From Cyanobacteria bacterium FACHB-471 (GTDB taxonomy: Bacteria > Cyanobacteriota > Cyanobacteriia > Elainellales > Elainellaceae), in assembly GCA_014695345.1 (NCBI GenBank), contig JACJOC010000016.1:1-64000 (forward strand): a stretch of 64,000 nucleotides of DNA, written 5' to 3'. Position 1 is the stretch's first letter; each line of letters starts with the position of its first letter. The notes beneath the pieces are model-generated. The model saw nothing but the letters and a program-made list of their open reading frames with translations. It had not been told where the DNA came from and ran no database searches. Below, piece by piece: positions 24,666-33,598 of this stretch. A program made the position numbers and the translations under genes.

Positions 24666-24790
24666 GGTTAGTACAGAATTAACTGCAACAATCAATATGT
24701 GTTCATAGGGTAATACAAGCATTAAGTGGCAGTTACGGACAATTAATGCTTGTTGTCCCAAAATCGCGACATTTAATGTGCGAATGTACA
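24666..24790. mobile_element. Probable right end of a Tn7-like/CAST element
   Basis: The last six bases are TGTACA, the terminal sequence of many cyanobacterial CAST ends. Going inward there are four related AT-rich motifs around TTAA: 24671-24686, 24715-24730, 24737-24753 and 24766-24781 (for example CGACATTTAATGTGCG). They resemble TnsB binding sites. Two form an inverted repeat, ACAAGCATTAA / TTAATGCTTGT. The end abuts the tRNA-Ala gene, so a 5-base target duplication would begin AATGG. No matching left end was found in the window. Motif assignment is by eye. Confidence 0.5.
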
Positions 24791-24792
24791 AA

Positions 24793-24865
24793 TGGAGCTA
24801 AGGGAACTCGAATCCCTGACCCCTGCAATGCCATTGCAGTGCTCTACCAGCTGAGCTATAGCCCC
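24793..24865 (-). tRNA. tRNA-Ala (GGC)
   Basis: The minus strand folds as a complete tRNA. The acceptor stem pairs GGGGCTA with TAGCTCC, the D arm is GCTC..GAGC, the anticodon stem CTGCA/TGCAG encloses ATGGCAT (anticodon GGC), and the T arm is GGGATTCGAGTTCCC-like. The discriminator is A and CCA is not encoded. It is the boundary between the accessory island and core genes, and its 3' end lies two bases from the putative transposon end. Confidence 0.95.
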
Positions 24866-24990
24866 ATACTGCGCTTTTTGCACAGGCTTTTGATTATACT
24901 ACCTGAGTTTGCACTTTGCCAAGAAGATGCAGCTAGTTTTATGGTTGAGCAAATAGCGCCAAGTTGACAAGCATTTTTACTCACAACAGC

Positions 24991-25881
24991 TTAAGCAAGT
25001 TTTGTATTCTCTCGCCACACTTCCTTCAGCACGTCGAGAAACGCAAATACTGTGCGGGGTAGCAGGATGTCGGATGAGATAATCACGCCAATTGTGCGTT
25101 TTAATGGGGCGGGCAGGCTTTTGATTTGTACACCTTCGGGAATTGGCTCTGCTACCAGTCGAGCCATGACTGTTGCGCCTAATCCCTGTTGCACCATGCC
25201 AAGAATGGTTGAATCTTCTCTCACTTCGTAGTCAATCTTGAGCGTTTGACCAAACTGTGAGAAGTGGTCATGCACAGACTGATTATGTCGAGGGCTACGC
25301 AGGTTGAGAATCATTGGATAGCTGGCTAACTGTTCCCAGGTGAGGGTTGTTTCGGGTTGGATTGTTCCGGGTGGTAGCAAGGCTACAAATTCATCCTGAA
25401 ACAATTCCCAAACTTCAAAGCCAGGCGTGACAGGTAGAGACGTGAAGCCTACGTCCACTTGCCCTTCGCGAACTGCCTGCTCCACTTCAATGTAAATGTC
25501 GAATTCGGAGATGACTACGTTGATGGTCGGAAATTTGTTGCGAAACTGACGAATAATTTTGGGCAAAACATGAGTTGTGATGCTGCGGACTGAGGCAACT
25601 CGCACTTGTCCAGACTGTAATCCTCTAGCCGAACTTGCTTTTTTGTGAATTGACTCAATCAACTGGAGGATGTGACGCGCTTCCTGGATCATTTGCTCAC
25701 CTTCAGGAGTCAGGGTTGCGCCGTGCCGTCCTCTCAGGAACAAGATGATGCCTAAGTCGGTTTCCAGGGTGGCGATCGCATGGCTCACAGTAGACTGCGA
25801 CAGATTCAACTCCAAGGCAGCCGAGCTAAAGTTTCCTTGGTCGGCAACTGCAACAAAAGCCTGTAGCTGAGAAATTTTCAA
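24991..25881 (-). CDS. LysR-family transcriptional regulator
   Basis: A 296-residue protein. The N-terminal winged helix-turn-helix is classic LysR (MKISQLQAFVAVADQGNFS, LNLSQSTVSHAIATLE, GATLTPEGE). The rest is the periplasmic-binding-like inducer domain. It is divergent from the antiporter/urease genes, with a perfect 9-bp inverted repeat between them, so it probably controls that operon and its own expression. The inducer is unknown. LysR proteins of this subgroup in cyanobacteria often respond to ion or nitrogen status, but that is inference. Confidence 0.9.
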   Translation of the reverse strand: MKISQLQAFVAVADQGNFSSAALELNLSQSTVSHAIATLETDLGIILFLRGRHGATLTPEGEQMIQEARHILQLIESIHKKASSARGLQSGQVRVASVRSITTHVLPKIIRQFRNKFPTINVVISEFDIYIEVEQAVREGQVDVGFTSLPVTPGFEVWELFQDEFVALLPPGTIQPETTLTWEQLASYPMILNLRSPRHNQSVHDHFSQFGQTLKIDYEVREDSTILGMVQQGLGATVMARLVAEPIPEGVQIKSLPAPLKRTIGVIISSDILLPRTVFAFLDVLKEVWRENTKLA

Positions 25882-25939
25882 CTTAGAGTCACCCGCAACG
25901 AAGGGAGAGAATCCTATTATTTGAAGGATTCCAATAAAA

Positions 25940-25962
25940 TTCTATCGAAGCCATCGATAGAA
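25940..25962. promoter_or_regulatory. Inverted repeat, probable LysR operator
   Basis: A perfect dyad TTCTATCGA-agcca-TCGATAGAA with 9-bp arms and a 5-bp spacer, lying 59 bases before the LysR start and 77 before the antiporter start. It contains the T-N11-A core (ATC...GAT) expected for LysR binding. It is probably the shared control site of the divergent promoters. Confidence 0.65.
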
Positions 25963-26038
25963 CCCATCTATACTCTACTTTGATTTTTGTATTAGCAAAT
26001 CTTATGGTCAAATTGTGGGATGAAACAATTTTTGTGAA

Positions 26039-27370
26039 ATGGATTTACTGTTTGCGTTAGCACTGTCATTTGGGTTTCTGCTTTTTAGTGCTGTAAAGGG
26101 CTATCTTGTTGCCTATCCGCTATTATCGTCCCTGGCAATATTTACGCTTGCGCTGTTGCGTCGAGGTTTTACGTTTGATACTTTGCTGAAAATGGGTTTT
26201 GCAGGCAGTAAAAAATCGTTTTCAGTAATTAGTATTCTGCTGTTGATTGGTGCCGTAACAGCCGTTTGGATGGCAGCGGGAACGGTTCCAGCGATTGTTT
26301 ACTATGGGATTCAGTTAATTAGCCCCCAGTATTTTATTCTGGCTAGTTTTATTCTCAGCAGTATTGTTTCTTTGCTGCTAGGCACGTCATTTGGCACAGT
26401 CAGCACGATCGGAATTGCGCTGATGATCATGGCGAACAGCAGTGGGGTCAATCCTCACATGATTGCTGGGTCGATTATTGCTGGAGCCTACTTTGGAGAT
26501 AGATGTTCTCCGATGTCCTCCAGTGCAAATCTCATCGCAGTGATTACCAAAACTCGGCTTTATACCAATATTCAAAATATGTGGAAAACAGCGATGCTGC
26601 CGCTGGTTATTTCTGCGGGCTTATATGGAGTTTTATCATTATTTAATCCGGTCCAGCTAGCAGACCAAACTTTTACAGCAGAAATCAGCCGATTATTTAA
26701 TGTTGATTTAATCACGCTGCTTCCTGCCGCGGTGATTTTAATTTTCTCGATTTTACAAATTGAGGTGAGACTGTCGATGCTGATGAGCATTTTAGTGGCG
26801 ATCGCCCTCTCTTGCTTCTGGCAACACTATTCCTTCTTACAAATTCTAAAATTTACGGTTTTAGGATTTCATCTCACGGAAGACACGCCGCTAGACTCTA
26901 TTTTGCTAGGTGGTGGCGTGATTTCAATGGTCAAAGTTTCTATTGTCGTGATTATTTCTACTGCTTTTGTTGGCATCTTTGCCGGAACTCGGACCTTAGA
27001 CACAATCCAAGTGTTTTTAGAACGGTTCAAATCCCGCAGTAATTGTTTCTTGAGTACGCTTTTGGTGGGGGTGGGTTCGGCGGCCTTTGGCTGCACTCAA
27101 ACGATCGCCATTTTACTGACTCAAGAGCTTGTCGAGCAAAAGTATAAAGAAACTACAAAAGGCAACTATAAATTGGCGTTAGACCTGGAAAACACGGTGG
27201 TCGTAATTTCGCCTCTAATTCCCTGGAACATTGCTGGGTTGGTTCCTGCGACGATTTTGATGACTGATCTGGGGTTTATCCCGTATGCTTTTTATCTGTA
27301 CCTGATTCCGCTGTTAAATCTAATTCAAATCAGGCTGAGCCAACCCCCTAAGCTAAAACTATGCAACTGA
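26039..27370 (+). CDS. NhaC-type Na+/H+ antiporter family protein
   Basis: A 443-residue polytopic membrane protein with about 11-12 predicted helices. It matches the NhaC/ion-transporter superfamily: [14 protein letters not shown], the conserved [19 protein letters not shown] loop and the late [11 protein letters not shown] motif. NhaC proteins exchange Na+ for H+; substrates in this broad family also include organic anions and amino acids. The stop overlaps the ureA start by 10 bases, so urease subunits are translated from the same mRNA. Coupling to urease suggests pH or ammonium homeostasis, which is inferred. Confidence 0.85.
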   Translation: MDLLFALALSFGFLLFSAVKGYLVAYPLLSSLAIFTLALLRRGFTFDTLLKMGFAGSKKSFSVISILLLIGAVTAVWMAAGTVPAIVYYGIQLISPQYFILASFILSSIVSLLLGTSFGTVSTIGIALMIMANSSGVNPHMIAGSIIAGAYFGDRCSPMSSSANLIAVITKTRLYTNIQNMWKTAMLPLVISAGLYGVLSLFNPVQLADQTFTAEISRLFNVDLITLLPAAVILIFSILQIEVRLSMLMSILVAIALSCFWQHYSFLQILKFTVLGFHLTEDTPLDSILLGGGVISMVKVSIVVIISTAFVGIFAGTRTLDTIQVFLERFKSRSNCFLSTLLVGVGSAAFGCTQTIAILLTQELVEQKYKETTKGNYKLALDLENTVVVISPLIPWNIAGLVPATILMTDLGFIPYAFYLYLIPLLNLIQIRLSQPPKLKLCN

Positions 27371-27663
27371 CTCCCCAGGAAAAGGATAAATTGTTGATCT
27401 TTACAGCTTCTCTTTTAGCAGAACGTCGCAAAGAAAGAGGACTAAAGCTAAATTATCCTGAAGCGATCGCCTACATTTCAGCCGCAATTCTGGAGGGAGC
27501 CAGAGAAGGTCGCACTGTTGCAGAGTTAATGACCTACGGCACCACGCTGCTAACCCGTGAAGACGTAATGGATGGCATCGCTGAGATGGTTCATGAGGTG
27601 CAGGTAGAAGCAACTTTCCCAGATGGCACCAAACTCGTCACTGTGCATGACCCAATTCGATAG
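27361..27663 (+). CDS. ureA: Urease gamma subunit
   Basis: A 100-residue protein of full family length. It carries the conserved urease gamma signature: [41 protein letters not shown] and [20 protein letters not shown]. It forms the structural trimer of urease with UreB and UreC, hydrolysing urea to ammonia and carbon dioxide. It overlaps the antiporter gene and is 85 bases upstream of ureB. The catalytic ureC and the nickel accessory genes are not in the window. Confidence 0.97.
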   Translation: MQLTPQEKDKLLIFTASLLAERRKERGLKLNYPEAIAYISAAILEGAREGRTVAELMTYGTTLLTREDVMDGIAEMVHEVQVEATFPDGTKLVTVHDPIR

Positions 27664-27748
27664 CAAAAGTGAGCTAAATCGATAGACAGAAGACGAGCGA
27701 TCGCCGAAGATTAGCAGCAATCAACAATCTTAGTGGGGTGAGGGGAGT

Positions 27749-28123
27749 ATGACTCCGGGAGAGTTATTAGTAGAGCCGGGTGAAATTGAACTTAATACAG
27801 GTCGTGAAACGGTGACGCTGCAAGTAGCAAATACGGGCGATCGCCCGATTCAAGTAGGTTCTCACTATCACTTTTTTGAAGTCAACGAGGCGTTAAGCTT
27901 TGAGCGAGAGCAGGCACGAGGAATGCGGCTGAATATTCCGGCGGGCACTGCCATTCGTTTTGAGCCGGGGGATGAGCGAGAAGTGACGCTGGTTGCGCTA
28001 GCCGGTAGCCGTCAGGTGTATGGACTCAATGCCAAAATTAATGGCGCTTTGGATACAGAAACTGCCGAGCCAAAAGAGAGCAAAGGCAAGAAAAAAGGTG
28101 ACGGCAAAAAAAAGAAAAAGTGA
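27749..28123 (+). CDS. ureB: Urease beta subunit
   Basis: A 124-residue protein. The core is typical UreB ([64 protein letters not shown]). The last 25 residues are an unusual Lys/Gly tail (repeats of GKKK). The beta subunit is structural and holds the flap edge against UreC. The gene ends with GTGA, where the GST-like gene may start, instead of the expected ureC, so ureC must be elsewhere. Confidence 0.95.
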   Translation: MTPGELLVEPGEIELNTGRETVTLQVANTGDRPIQVGSHYHFFEVNEALSFEREQARGMRLNIPAGTAIRFEPGDEREVTLVALAGSRQVYGLNAKINGALDTETAEPKESKGKKKGDGKKKKK

Positions 28124-28131
28124 GCATAGCC

Positions 28132-28743
28132 ATGTACCGACTTTACGATTATTTGTTTTCGGGCAATGGTTACAAGGTGCGTTTGCTTTTAACTCAGTTG
28201 GGAATTCCCTTTGAATACATCGAGTTAGACATTCTCAAAGGAGAAACCCGAACGCCGGAGTTTTTGCAGAAAAACCCGAACGGCCGCATCCCTGTTCTAG
28301 AACTTGAACCAGGCGTGTTTCTCTCAGAATCGAATGCAATCTTGCTTTACCTCAGCGAAGGCACCCCTTTTTTGCCAGCAGATCGGCTGGAACGGGCACG
28401 AGTCACAGAATGGCTATTTTTTGAGCAATACAGCCACGAACCCTACATTGCCACTTCGCGCTTTTGGCTGCATAGCGGCAAAGCTGAGGAATATCGGGAA
28501 GCTCTGGCTCAAAAGCAGGCACCAGGTTACGCAGCTTTGGGTGTGATGGAAAAACGGTTGAAAGACCATCCTTTTTTGGTGGGCGATCGCTACACCATTT
28601 CGGATATTGCTCTGTTTGCCTACACCCACGTTGCAGAAGAAGGCGGCTTTAGCTTAGAAAAATTTCCAGGCATCCAGTCCTGGATTGAGCGAGTTCAAGC
28701 TCAACCTCAGCACATCCCAATTACAAGTTCTGGCAAGCATTAA
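28132..28743 (+). CDS. Glutathione S-transferase family protein
   Basis: About 203 residues. The N-terminal thioredoxin-like GST domain has YSGNGYK-type glutathione site text (LFSGNGYKVRLLL), NPNGRIPVLELEPG with the cis-Pro, and LSESNAIL. The C-terminal helical domain ends with DRYTISDIALFAYTHVA. GSTs conjugate or reduce with glutathione; the substrate here is unknown. A GTG start at 28120 would overlap the ureB stop; ATG 28132 gives the family N-terminus. It is probably co-transcribed with ureAB by read-through. Confidence 0.92.
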   Translation: MYRLYDYLFSGNGYKVRLLLTQLGIPFEYIELDILKGETRTPEFLQKNPNGRIPVLELEPGVFLSESNAILLYLSEGTPFLPADRLERARVTEWLFFEQYSHEPYIATSRFWLHSGKAEEYREALAQKQAPGYAALGVMEKRLKDHPFLVGDRYTISDIALFAYTHVAEEGGFSLEKFPGIQSWIERVQAQPQHIPITSSGKH

Positions 28744-28869
28744 TTCTATGGATACTATTTAGCCCTGCTGTCCTGCTAGATCATCAAATCTTCCGTAAAG
28801 ACTAATACCTGTGACCGTCTGGCTGTAAACTTTTTTTACGACTGCGAGTTTGGGTAGCTGTCTTTTCGT

Positions 28870-30159
28870 TTGATATCTATGAAATTGCATTTTACATTTA
28901 GGGGCTGGGCAAAGCGGAGACTTGGACAAAGGCAAATTACTACGACGGTGAGGCGATCGCTCAAATACGTGGCTCTTGCTGCTTTAGGGGCGATCGCCAC
29001 CGTACTCTTCTCTGGCGCACTGTTTGCGAACGTGCTGTCTTCCGAAGTGTCCTCTACTGGAGTCCTGCCCCCTGCGATCGCTCCGCAAACTTTTCAAGAA
29101 ATTCGCGGCGTGTGGATCACCAGCAACGACAACGATGTCATGATCGACAGCGCCAAGCTAGAAGATGCAGTAACCCAACTGGCGCGGCTCAACTTCAACA
29201 CGGTCTACCCCGTCGTGTGGAACTCTGGCTATGTGCTGTACCCCAGCGCAGTCGCACAGCGCCATGAAATTCAACCCTTTGTGCGTAGAGGATTAGAAGG
29301 TCAAGACCCACTCGCCGACTTGATTACCAAAGCCCATCAGCGAGATTTGCTGGTGATTCCCTGGTTTGAGTTTGGGTTTATGACTCCGCTTTACTCAGAA
29401 TTAGCAACCAACCATCCGGCTTGGCTGACGCAAAAGCGAGATGGGAGCCAAACTTCTATCAGCGCAGCGGGTGAGGTGATGTGGCTGAATCCCTTTCATC
29501 CTCAAGTGCAGCAGTTTATTACTGAGTTGGTCCTGGAAACGGTCACACAATATGACGTAGAGGGCATTCAGTTTGACGATCACACCAGTCTGCCCGTGGA
29601 GTTCGGCTACGATCGCTACACAATGAACTTGTACCGGCAGGAGACTAACCGGGATGTCCCTGCTAATCCTCGTGATCCAGAATGGGTACGCTGGCGGGCT
29701 GACAAAATCACCGCATTCATGACGCGACTCAATCAGGCAGTAAAGCAGCGCAAGCCCAATGCAATTTTTTCAGTTTCGCCAAACCCCTACGATGTTGCTT
29801 ACGGTAGCTATCTGCAAGATTGGTTAACCTGGGTGCGACAAGACATTGTAGATGAACTGATTGTGCAGATTTATCGCCCTGACCTGCAAAGTTTTACCCA
29901 ACAGATTTCTCGCCCCGAAATCCGTGAAGCTCAGCAAAGAATTCCAACTGCGGCAGGCGTTTTAACGGGTCTGCGAAATGCGCCAGTCCCCATGCAGCTG
30001 ATTCAGTCTAAGGTGAGGGCTGCTCGAAGTCGCGGACTGGGAGTTGCTTTCTTCTTCTATGAAAGCCTTTGGGACTCTGCCGCAGAGTCACCCGCAGAGC
30101 GACAGTCTGCATTTCAAGCGCTATTTTATAATCCAGCCGAACGTGCAGCAGCTCGGTAA
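28870..30159 (+). CDS. GHL10 (DUF187) family glycoside hydrolase, exported
   Basis: A 429-residue protein. Residues about 33-55 form a membrane/signal segment after a basic N-terminus. The catalytic barrel of the GHL10 family follows: EIRGVWITSNDNDV, FNTVYPVVWNSGYVLYPS, ADLITKAHQRDLLVIPWFEF, VEGIQFDDHTSLP and FSVSPNPYDVAY. These proteins are thought to cleave peptidoglycan glycan or exopolysaccharide; the exact linkage is not known. It stands alone, with a strong bidirectional terminator after it, convergent with the amidase gene. Confidence 0.88.
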   Translation: MISMKLHFTFRGWAKRRLGQRQITTTVRRSLKYVALAALGAIATVLFSGALFANVLSSEVSSTGVLPPAIAPQTFQEIRGVWITSNDNDVMIDSAKLEDAVTQLARLNFNTVYPVVWNSGYVLYPSAVAQRHEIQPFVRRGLEGQDPLADLITKAHQRDLLVIPWFEFGFMTPLYSELATNHPAWLTQKRDGSQTSISAAGEVMWLNPFHPQVQQFITELVLETVTQYDVEGIQFDDHTSLPVEFGYDRYTMNLYRQETNRDVPANPRDPEWVRWRADKITAFMTRLNQAVKQRKPNAIFSVSPNPYDVAYGSYLQDWLTWVRQDIVDELIVQIYRPDLQSFTQQISRPEIREAQQRIPTAAGVLTGLRNAPVPMQLIQSKVRAARSRGLGVAFFFYESLWDSAAESPAERQSAFQALFYNPAERAAAR

Positions 30160-30178
30160 GAAGGCAGCAACCCTCAAA

Positions 30179-30216
30179 ATGAAAAGGGGCACCCCGCTTG
30201 GGGTGCCCCTTTTCAT
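30179..30216. terminator. Bidirectional hairpin terminator
   Basis: A perfect stem GAAAAGGGGCACCCC / GGGGTGCCCCTTTTC (30181-30195 and 30200-30214) with a GCTT loop, extended by AT pairs, lies between two convergent genes. A-rich and T-rich flanks serve both directions. A second hairpin with nearly the same core occurs at 36334-36386. Confidence 0.85.
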
Positions 30217-30244
30217 ATCTAAAATTCTTGGAATTGCTACAGCA

Positions 30245-32032
30245 CTAGCGCGATCGCACATTCTGAACAATGCCACGAGCGATCGCCCCGGCCATCGTGG
30301 TGCGGAAGCCTGCATCCCTTAACTTAGCCGCATCATCTCGTCCAGTGACAAATCCAACCTCAACCAGAGCGGCTGGCATAGACGTGTTTCGCAGCACATA
30401 GAAATTTGCTTGCTTAACTCCACGATTATTCATATCCACATTTTGCATAATGCTGTTTTGAATCGACTGAGCCAGTTCCCGACCACTGTTGTGATAGAAG
30501 GTCTCTACCCCATTCACATCAGGGCGGCTCATATTTAGCGAATTGGCATGAATACTCACAAAATAGTTTGCATTAGCTCTTTGCGCGAGTTGCACTCGTG
30601 TCGAAAGTTCCAAACCTCGGTCATCGGAGCGAGTCAAAATCGCTTGAATGCCTTCTTGCTCCAGCAGACTTGCCACCTGTTGGGAAATTGAGAGGACAAT
30701 ATCTTCTTCTCTAAGCCCACCAATACCAATCGCGCCTGGATCTGCCCCACCGTGACCGGGATCGATCATCACGACAATCCGGTCTTTGGGCACCTCAGCA
30801 GATGGGTTGCTGGGAGATGGAACCTGCTGTGGTGGACGCACACTCGTTTCTGCAATCGGGACAATCGAAGCCTGGAGGTTCTGGCGGTTAAAAGACTGCT
30901 GTAAGGTTGCAGCGGTAGCTTGATCTCGAAATAGCCCAGCCTGCATTACCGTTTGTCCATTCAATGTGGTGCGGAAGGCATCGGGGGCGATCGCTCTCAC
31001 TCGTTGCTGCACTGCAGTTGTGCTCGCAGGCACAATGACTCGATACACCATTGCCCTGGGTGAAGAGGGTTGTGAAGGGGGCGTAGCTGTTCCAGGCGTA
31101 ACGATTATAGAAGCTCGTAAGTTCTGCTGATCAAAGGAACGCTTTAAAGCTTCTGCGGTGCCTTGATCTTGAAATAGCCCAGCCTGCATTACCGTTTGTC
31201 CATTCAATGTGGTACGGAAGGCATCGGGGGCGATCGCTCTCACTCGTTGCTGCATCGCAGCCGTGCTGACAGGCACAATTACCCGATACAGTGATCCAGC
31301 AGCAGATTGAGAAGGTTGGGGCTGAGATGGAAAAACAGGTTGAGCGGGCTGGGAGGGTTGGGAAGGAGCAACTGTTCCCCCAACTGAAACAATAGAAGCC
31401 TGCAAATTTTGCCGTTCAAGTGAGCGCTTCAGTTCCTCAGCCGGACTTTGTTCTTGAAATAGCCCGACCTGCATCACCATTTGTCCATTCACCGTTGTAC
31501 GAAATGAGTCAGGTATAGCCGTTCTTACCCGTTGCTGCACTTCAGCCGTACTTGCAGGCACAATCACTCGATACTGTCCCATTTGAGCCGCCGTTTGAGT
31601 CAGGGCAGGGGAGGAAACGGGTGATGCAGGGGAAGGCACACGCGGCAAGTCCTGTGACGTAGGTGGTACGCCAACGGTGGGTAGCTGAACTGCTGGTGCT
31701 TGGGTTGATGGAGTCGAGATAACTGGAGCCGACGGAACGGTAGGTAAGGGCGGCAGTTGAGCTTGAGACGTTGCTACATTTGAGGTTGGGGACACAGTTA
31801 CAGCAGACGCAGTTACAACAGATTTGCTGTTGCTAAAGTCAACCGTTGGCAGATCAGGGGCGATCGCCATAGGAATAGGGGCGATCGCCGCATTCATCTG
31901 CTGAGGAGCAATTGCGTTAGCCCGAGGAGATGATGTTTCGGGTTGACTTGAGCTTGCTGAAGCAGGCTCATGAGCAGCCAAAGATCCTACAGCAGCCGTA
32001 GCCGCCATCACACGATAGAGAGCAGAATTCAT
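30245..32032 (-). CDS. N-acetylmuramoyl-L-alanine amidase with three SPOR-like repeats
   Basis: About 595 residues from the chosen ATG. A signal peptide (MNSALYRVMAATAAVGSLAA) is followed by a Pro/Ser/Thr-rich linker, then three close copies of a SPOR-like domain (YRVIVPAST, QQRVRAIAPDAFRTT, QAGLFxDQ). The C-terminal amidase_3 domain has MIDPGHGGADPGAIG, SIHANS and VEVGFVTG, with the zinc His/Glu ligands. Such enzymes remove stem peptides from glycan strands and separate daughter cells; SPOR domains bind denuded septal peptidoglycan. An in-frame extension to 32092 is not signal-like, so I start at the ATG before the signal peptide. Confidence 0.92.
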   Translation of the reverse strand: MNSALYRVMAATAAVGSLAAHEPASASSSQPETSSPRANAIAPQQMNAAIAPIPMAIAPDLPTVDFSNSKSVVTASAVTVSPTSNVATSQAQLPPLPTVPSAPVISTPSTQAPAVQLPTVGVPPTSQDLPRVPSPASPVSSPALTQTAAQMGQYRVIVPASTAEVQQRVRTAIPDSFRTTVNGQMVMQVGLFQEQSPAEELKRSLERQNLQASIVSVGGTVAPSQPSQPAQPVFPSQPQPSQSAAGSLYRVIVPVSTAAMQQRVRAIAPDAFRTTLNGQTVMQAGLFQDQGTAEALKRSFDQQNLRASIIVTPGTATPPSQPSSPRAMVYRVIVPASTTAVQQRVRAIAPDAFRTTLNGQTVMQAGLFRDQATAATLQQSFNRQNLQASIVPIAETSVRPPQQVPSPSNPSAEVPKDRIVVMIDPGHGGADPGAIGIGGLREEDIVLSISQQVASLLEQEGIQAILTRSDDRGLELSTRVQLAQRANANYFVSIHANSLNMSRPDVNGVETFYHNSGRELAQSIQNSIMQNVDMNNRGVKQANFYVLRNTSMPAALVEVGFVTGRDDAAKLRDAGFRTTMAGAIARGIVQNVRSR

Positions 32033-32428
32033 ATCGAGCTTCCCGTTCTGAAGCGAGGTTGGGCAATGAATCGAGGAAGTGATGTGCGTCAATCCTCCAG
32101 TTCCGCTTCTATCGTCGTGCAGAAAACTACGCTAGTGGGAAGTAAAAGTTATAGATGATCAAGTGAACTACGCTTTCAGTTTTATCCGGAGGAATAAAAT
32201 TGCAGTCAGCGGCTAACTTGTAGCCTTATCTGAGTTATCTTGTGCGCGTCCTTTCTTCTCACTCAACGCCAGCACAGTAGTACAGTTAGAAACCTGACAC
32301 GTAGAGCGGCACTTAGCAACCGCGATTTCGTCTTACTCGGATAAAATTTTTAGGAGTCAGCCATCACCAACATCTATCCTAATTAATCCAATCCCAATTC
32401 CTAATTTCCATTACTACATCTCCTTCTC
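32033..32428. other. Divergent intergenic region between amidase and rsmD
   Basis: About 396 bp without a credible gene. It must hold both promoters. A strong ribosome-site-like GGAGGA near 32190 is followed only by a 7-codon TTG frame. I see no riboswitch or repeat that I can support. Confidence 0.4.
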
Positions 32429-32974
32429 ATGAGTCTCCGCATTTACGGCAACCGATCGCTCAAAACTTTGCCCGGACTAGCAACGCGACCCACACCAGCA
32501 CGAGTGCGAGAAGCTTTGTTTAACATTTGGCAGGGTAAGATTGAGGGTTGCCGTTGGCTGGATCTATGTGCCGGAAGTGGCGCAATGGGAGCCGAAGCTT
32601 TGAGCCGAGGGGCAAGTGCGATCGTTGGCATTGAGCAGTCGGGAGCAGCCTGTACGGTGATTCAGCAAAACTGGCAGCGAGTTGCCCACGGCAACCAGAC
32701 ATTTCAGGTGATTCGGGCAGATGTAGTGAAGCGATTGCCTGCCCTAGCAGGACAACAGTTCGACCGAATTTATTTTGACCCACCCTATGCTGGTCAGCTT
32801 TATCAGCCTGTGTTAGAGGCGATCGCCCACCACCACCTCTTGGCAACTAACGGCGAACTTGCTGCGGAACATAGCCCTGATTATGCTTTGCCAGAGGCGA
32901 TCGCCTCCCTTCAAATTTGTCGCCAAAAAACTTATGGCAATACGGCCCTGACCTTTTATCGGAATGCAGGATAA
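32429..32974 (+). CDS. rsmD: 16S rRNA (guanine966-N2)-methyltransferase RsmD
   Basis: A 181-residue protein of usual RsmD length. The N-terminus MSLRIYGNRSLKTLPG and RPTPARVREALFNIW are signature segments. The SAM site is WLDLCAGSGAMGAEALSRG and the catalytic motif is FDPPY. It methylates G966 of 16S rRNA in the 30S subunit. In many cyanobacteria rsmD lies next to petG, as here. Confidence 0.95.
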   Translation: MSLRIYGNRSLKTLPGLATRPTPARVREALFNIWQGKIEGCRWLDLCAGSGAMGAEALSRGASAIVGIEQSGAACTVIQQNWQRVAHGNQTFQVIRADVVKRLPALAGQQFDRIYFDPPYAGQLYQPVLEAIAHHHLLATNGELAAEHSPDYALPEAIASLQICRQKTYGNTALTFYRNAG

Positions 32975-33090
32975 TTGCCCAACAAAGTCCTTAAAGCCTC
33001 AGCAAACAAAGAGGGGGCGCAATATTCGGTAGATACTCGAAACGAACCGAGAACTATTGCCCGAATGCTACGCCTTTCCAAGAGACATAA

Positions 33091-33162
33091 ACCTTCTGCA
33101 TAAACCAGTTTGAAACATGAATGGTAGCGAGGCTTAGCCTCGCTACCATTCACGCAGAAGGT
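33091..33162. repeat. Palindromic interspersed element, copy 1
   Basis: Nested inverted repeat. The outer arms are ACCTTCTGC / GCAGAAGGT (33091-33099, 33154-33162). The inner perfect 17-bp stem TGAATGGTAGCGAGGCT spans 33118-33134 and 33136-33152. The segment CGCTACCATTCACGCA recurs at 62708-62723. It looks like a small MITE- or REP-type element. Confidence 0.7.
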
Positions 33163-33256
33163 CTATTTGTGACTTCTCAAACATCTTCTCAGGGATGTTA
33201 GCCAATCTGATTATCACCCAGGAATAACTAAAACCAGATGTTTTCAGCCGTCAATG

Positions 33257-33370
33257 CTATAGGTTGAGTTGGTTTCCCCGCTTGTATTGCAGGTAAGCAG
33301 CAACTAACAGCCCAGCCAAAGTCACTGGGATTAGACCCAAGACAATGCCTGAAAGCAACGGTTCTACCAT
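33257..33370 (-). CDS. petG: Cytochrome b6f complex subunit 5 (PetG)
   Basis: A 37-residue protein starting [16 protein letters not shown] and ending YKRGNQLNL, full length and typical. One transmembrane helix (about residues 5-25). PetG is a small stabilising subunit of the cytochrome b6f complex in the thylakoid membrane. The gene is preceded by GGGAG (TAGAGGGAGATTTGTC before ATG). It is divergent from the cytM-like cytochrome gene 225 bp away. Confidence 0.97.
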   Translation of the reverse strand: MVEPLLSGIVLGLIPVTLAGLLVAAYLQYKRGNQLNL

Positions 33371-33598
33371 GACAAATCTCCCTCTAATGAATGCAAAGTT
33401 AGGTCAATTAATCTTTTTTACCTGACTCTCATAATACCGCTTGTCGCCATTTGCCGTTAGTAGCCCGAGAGAATTTGGCTAAAGCAGACTAGTTCACTTG
33501 CACAAGCTACGAAAAAAAAATTAAGCTGTGTAAGGAGATGAGAAATTCCTTGTACATTTGTCTCTAGTATTTTCGGTCAGAATTCTCTTGAGTCTTTG

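Noticed and set aside
24746-24967. A 73-codon plus-strand ORF
   Set aside because: It runs antisense through the tRNA-Ala gene and the transposon end.
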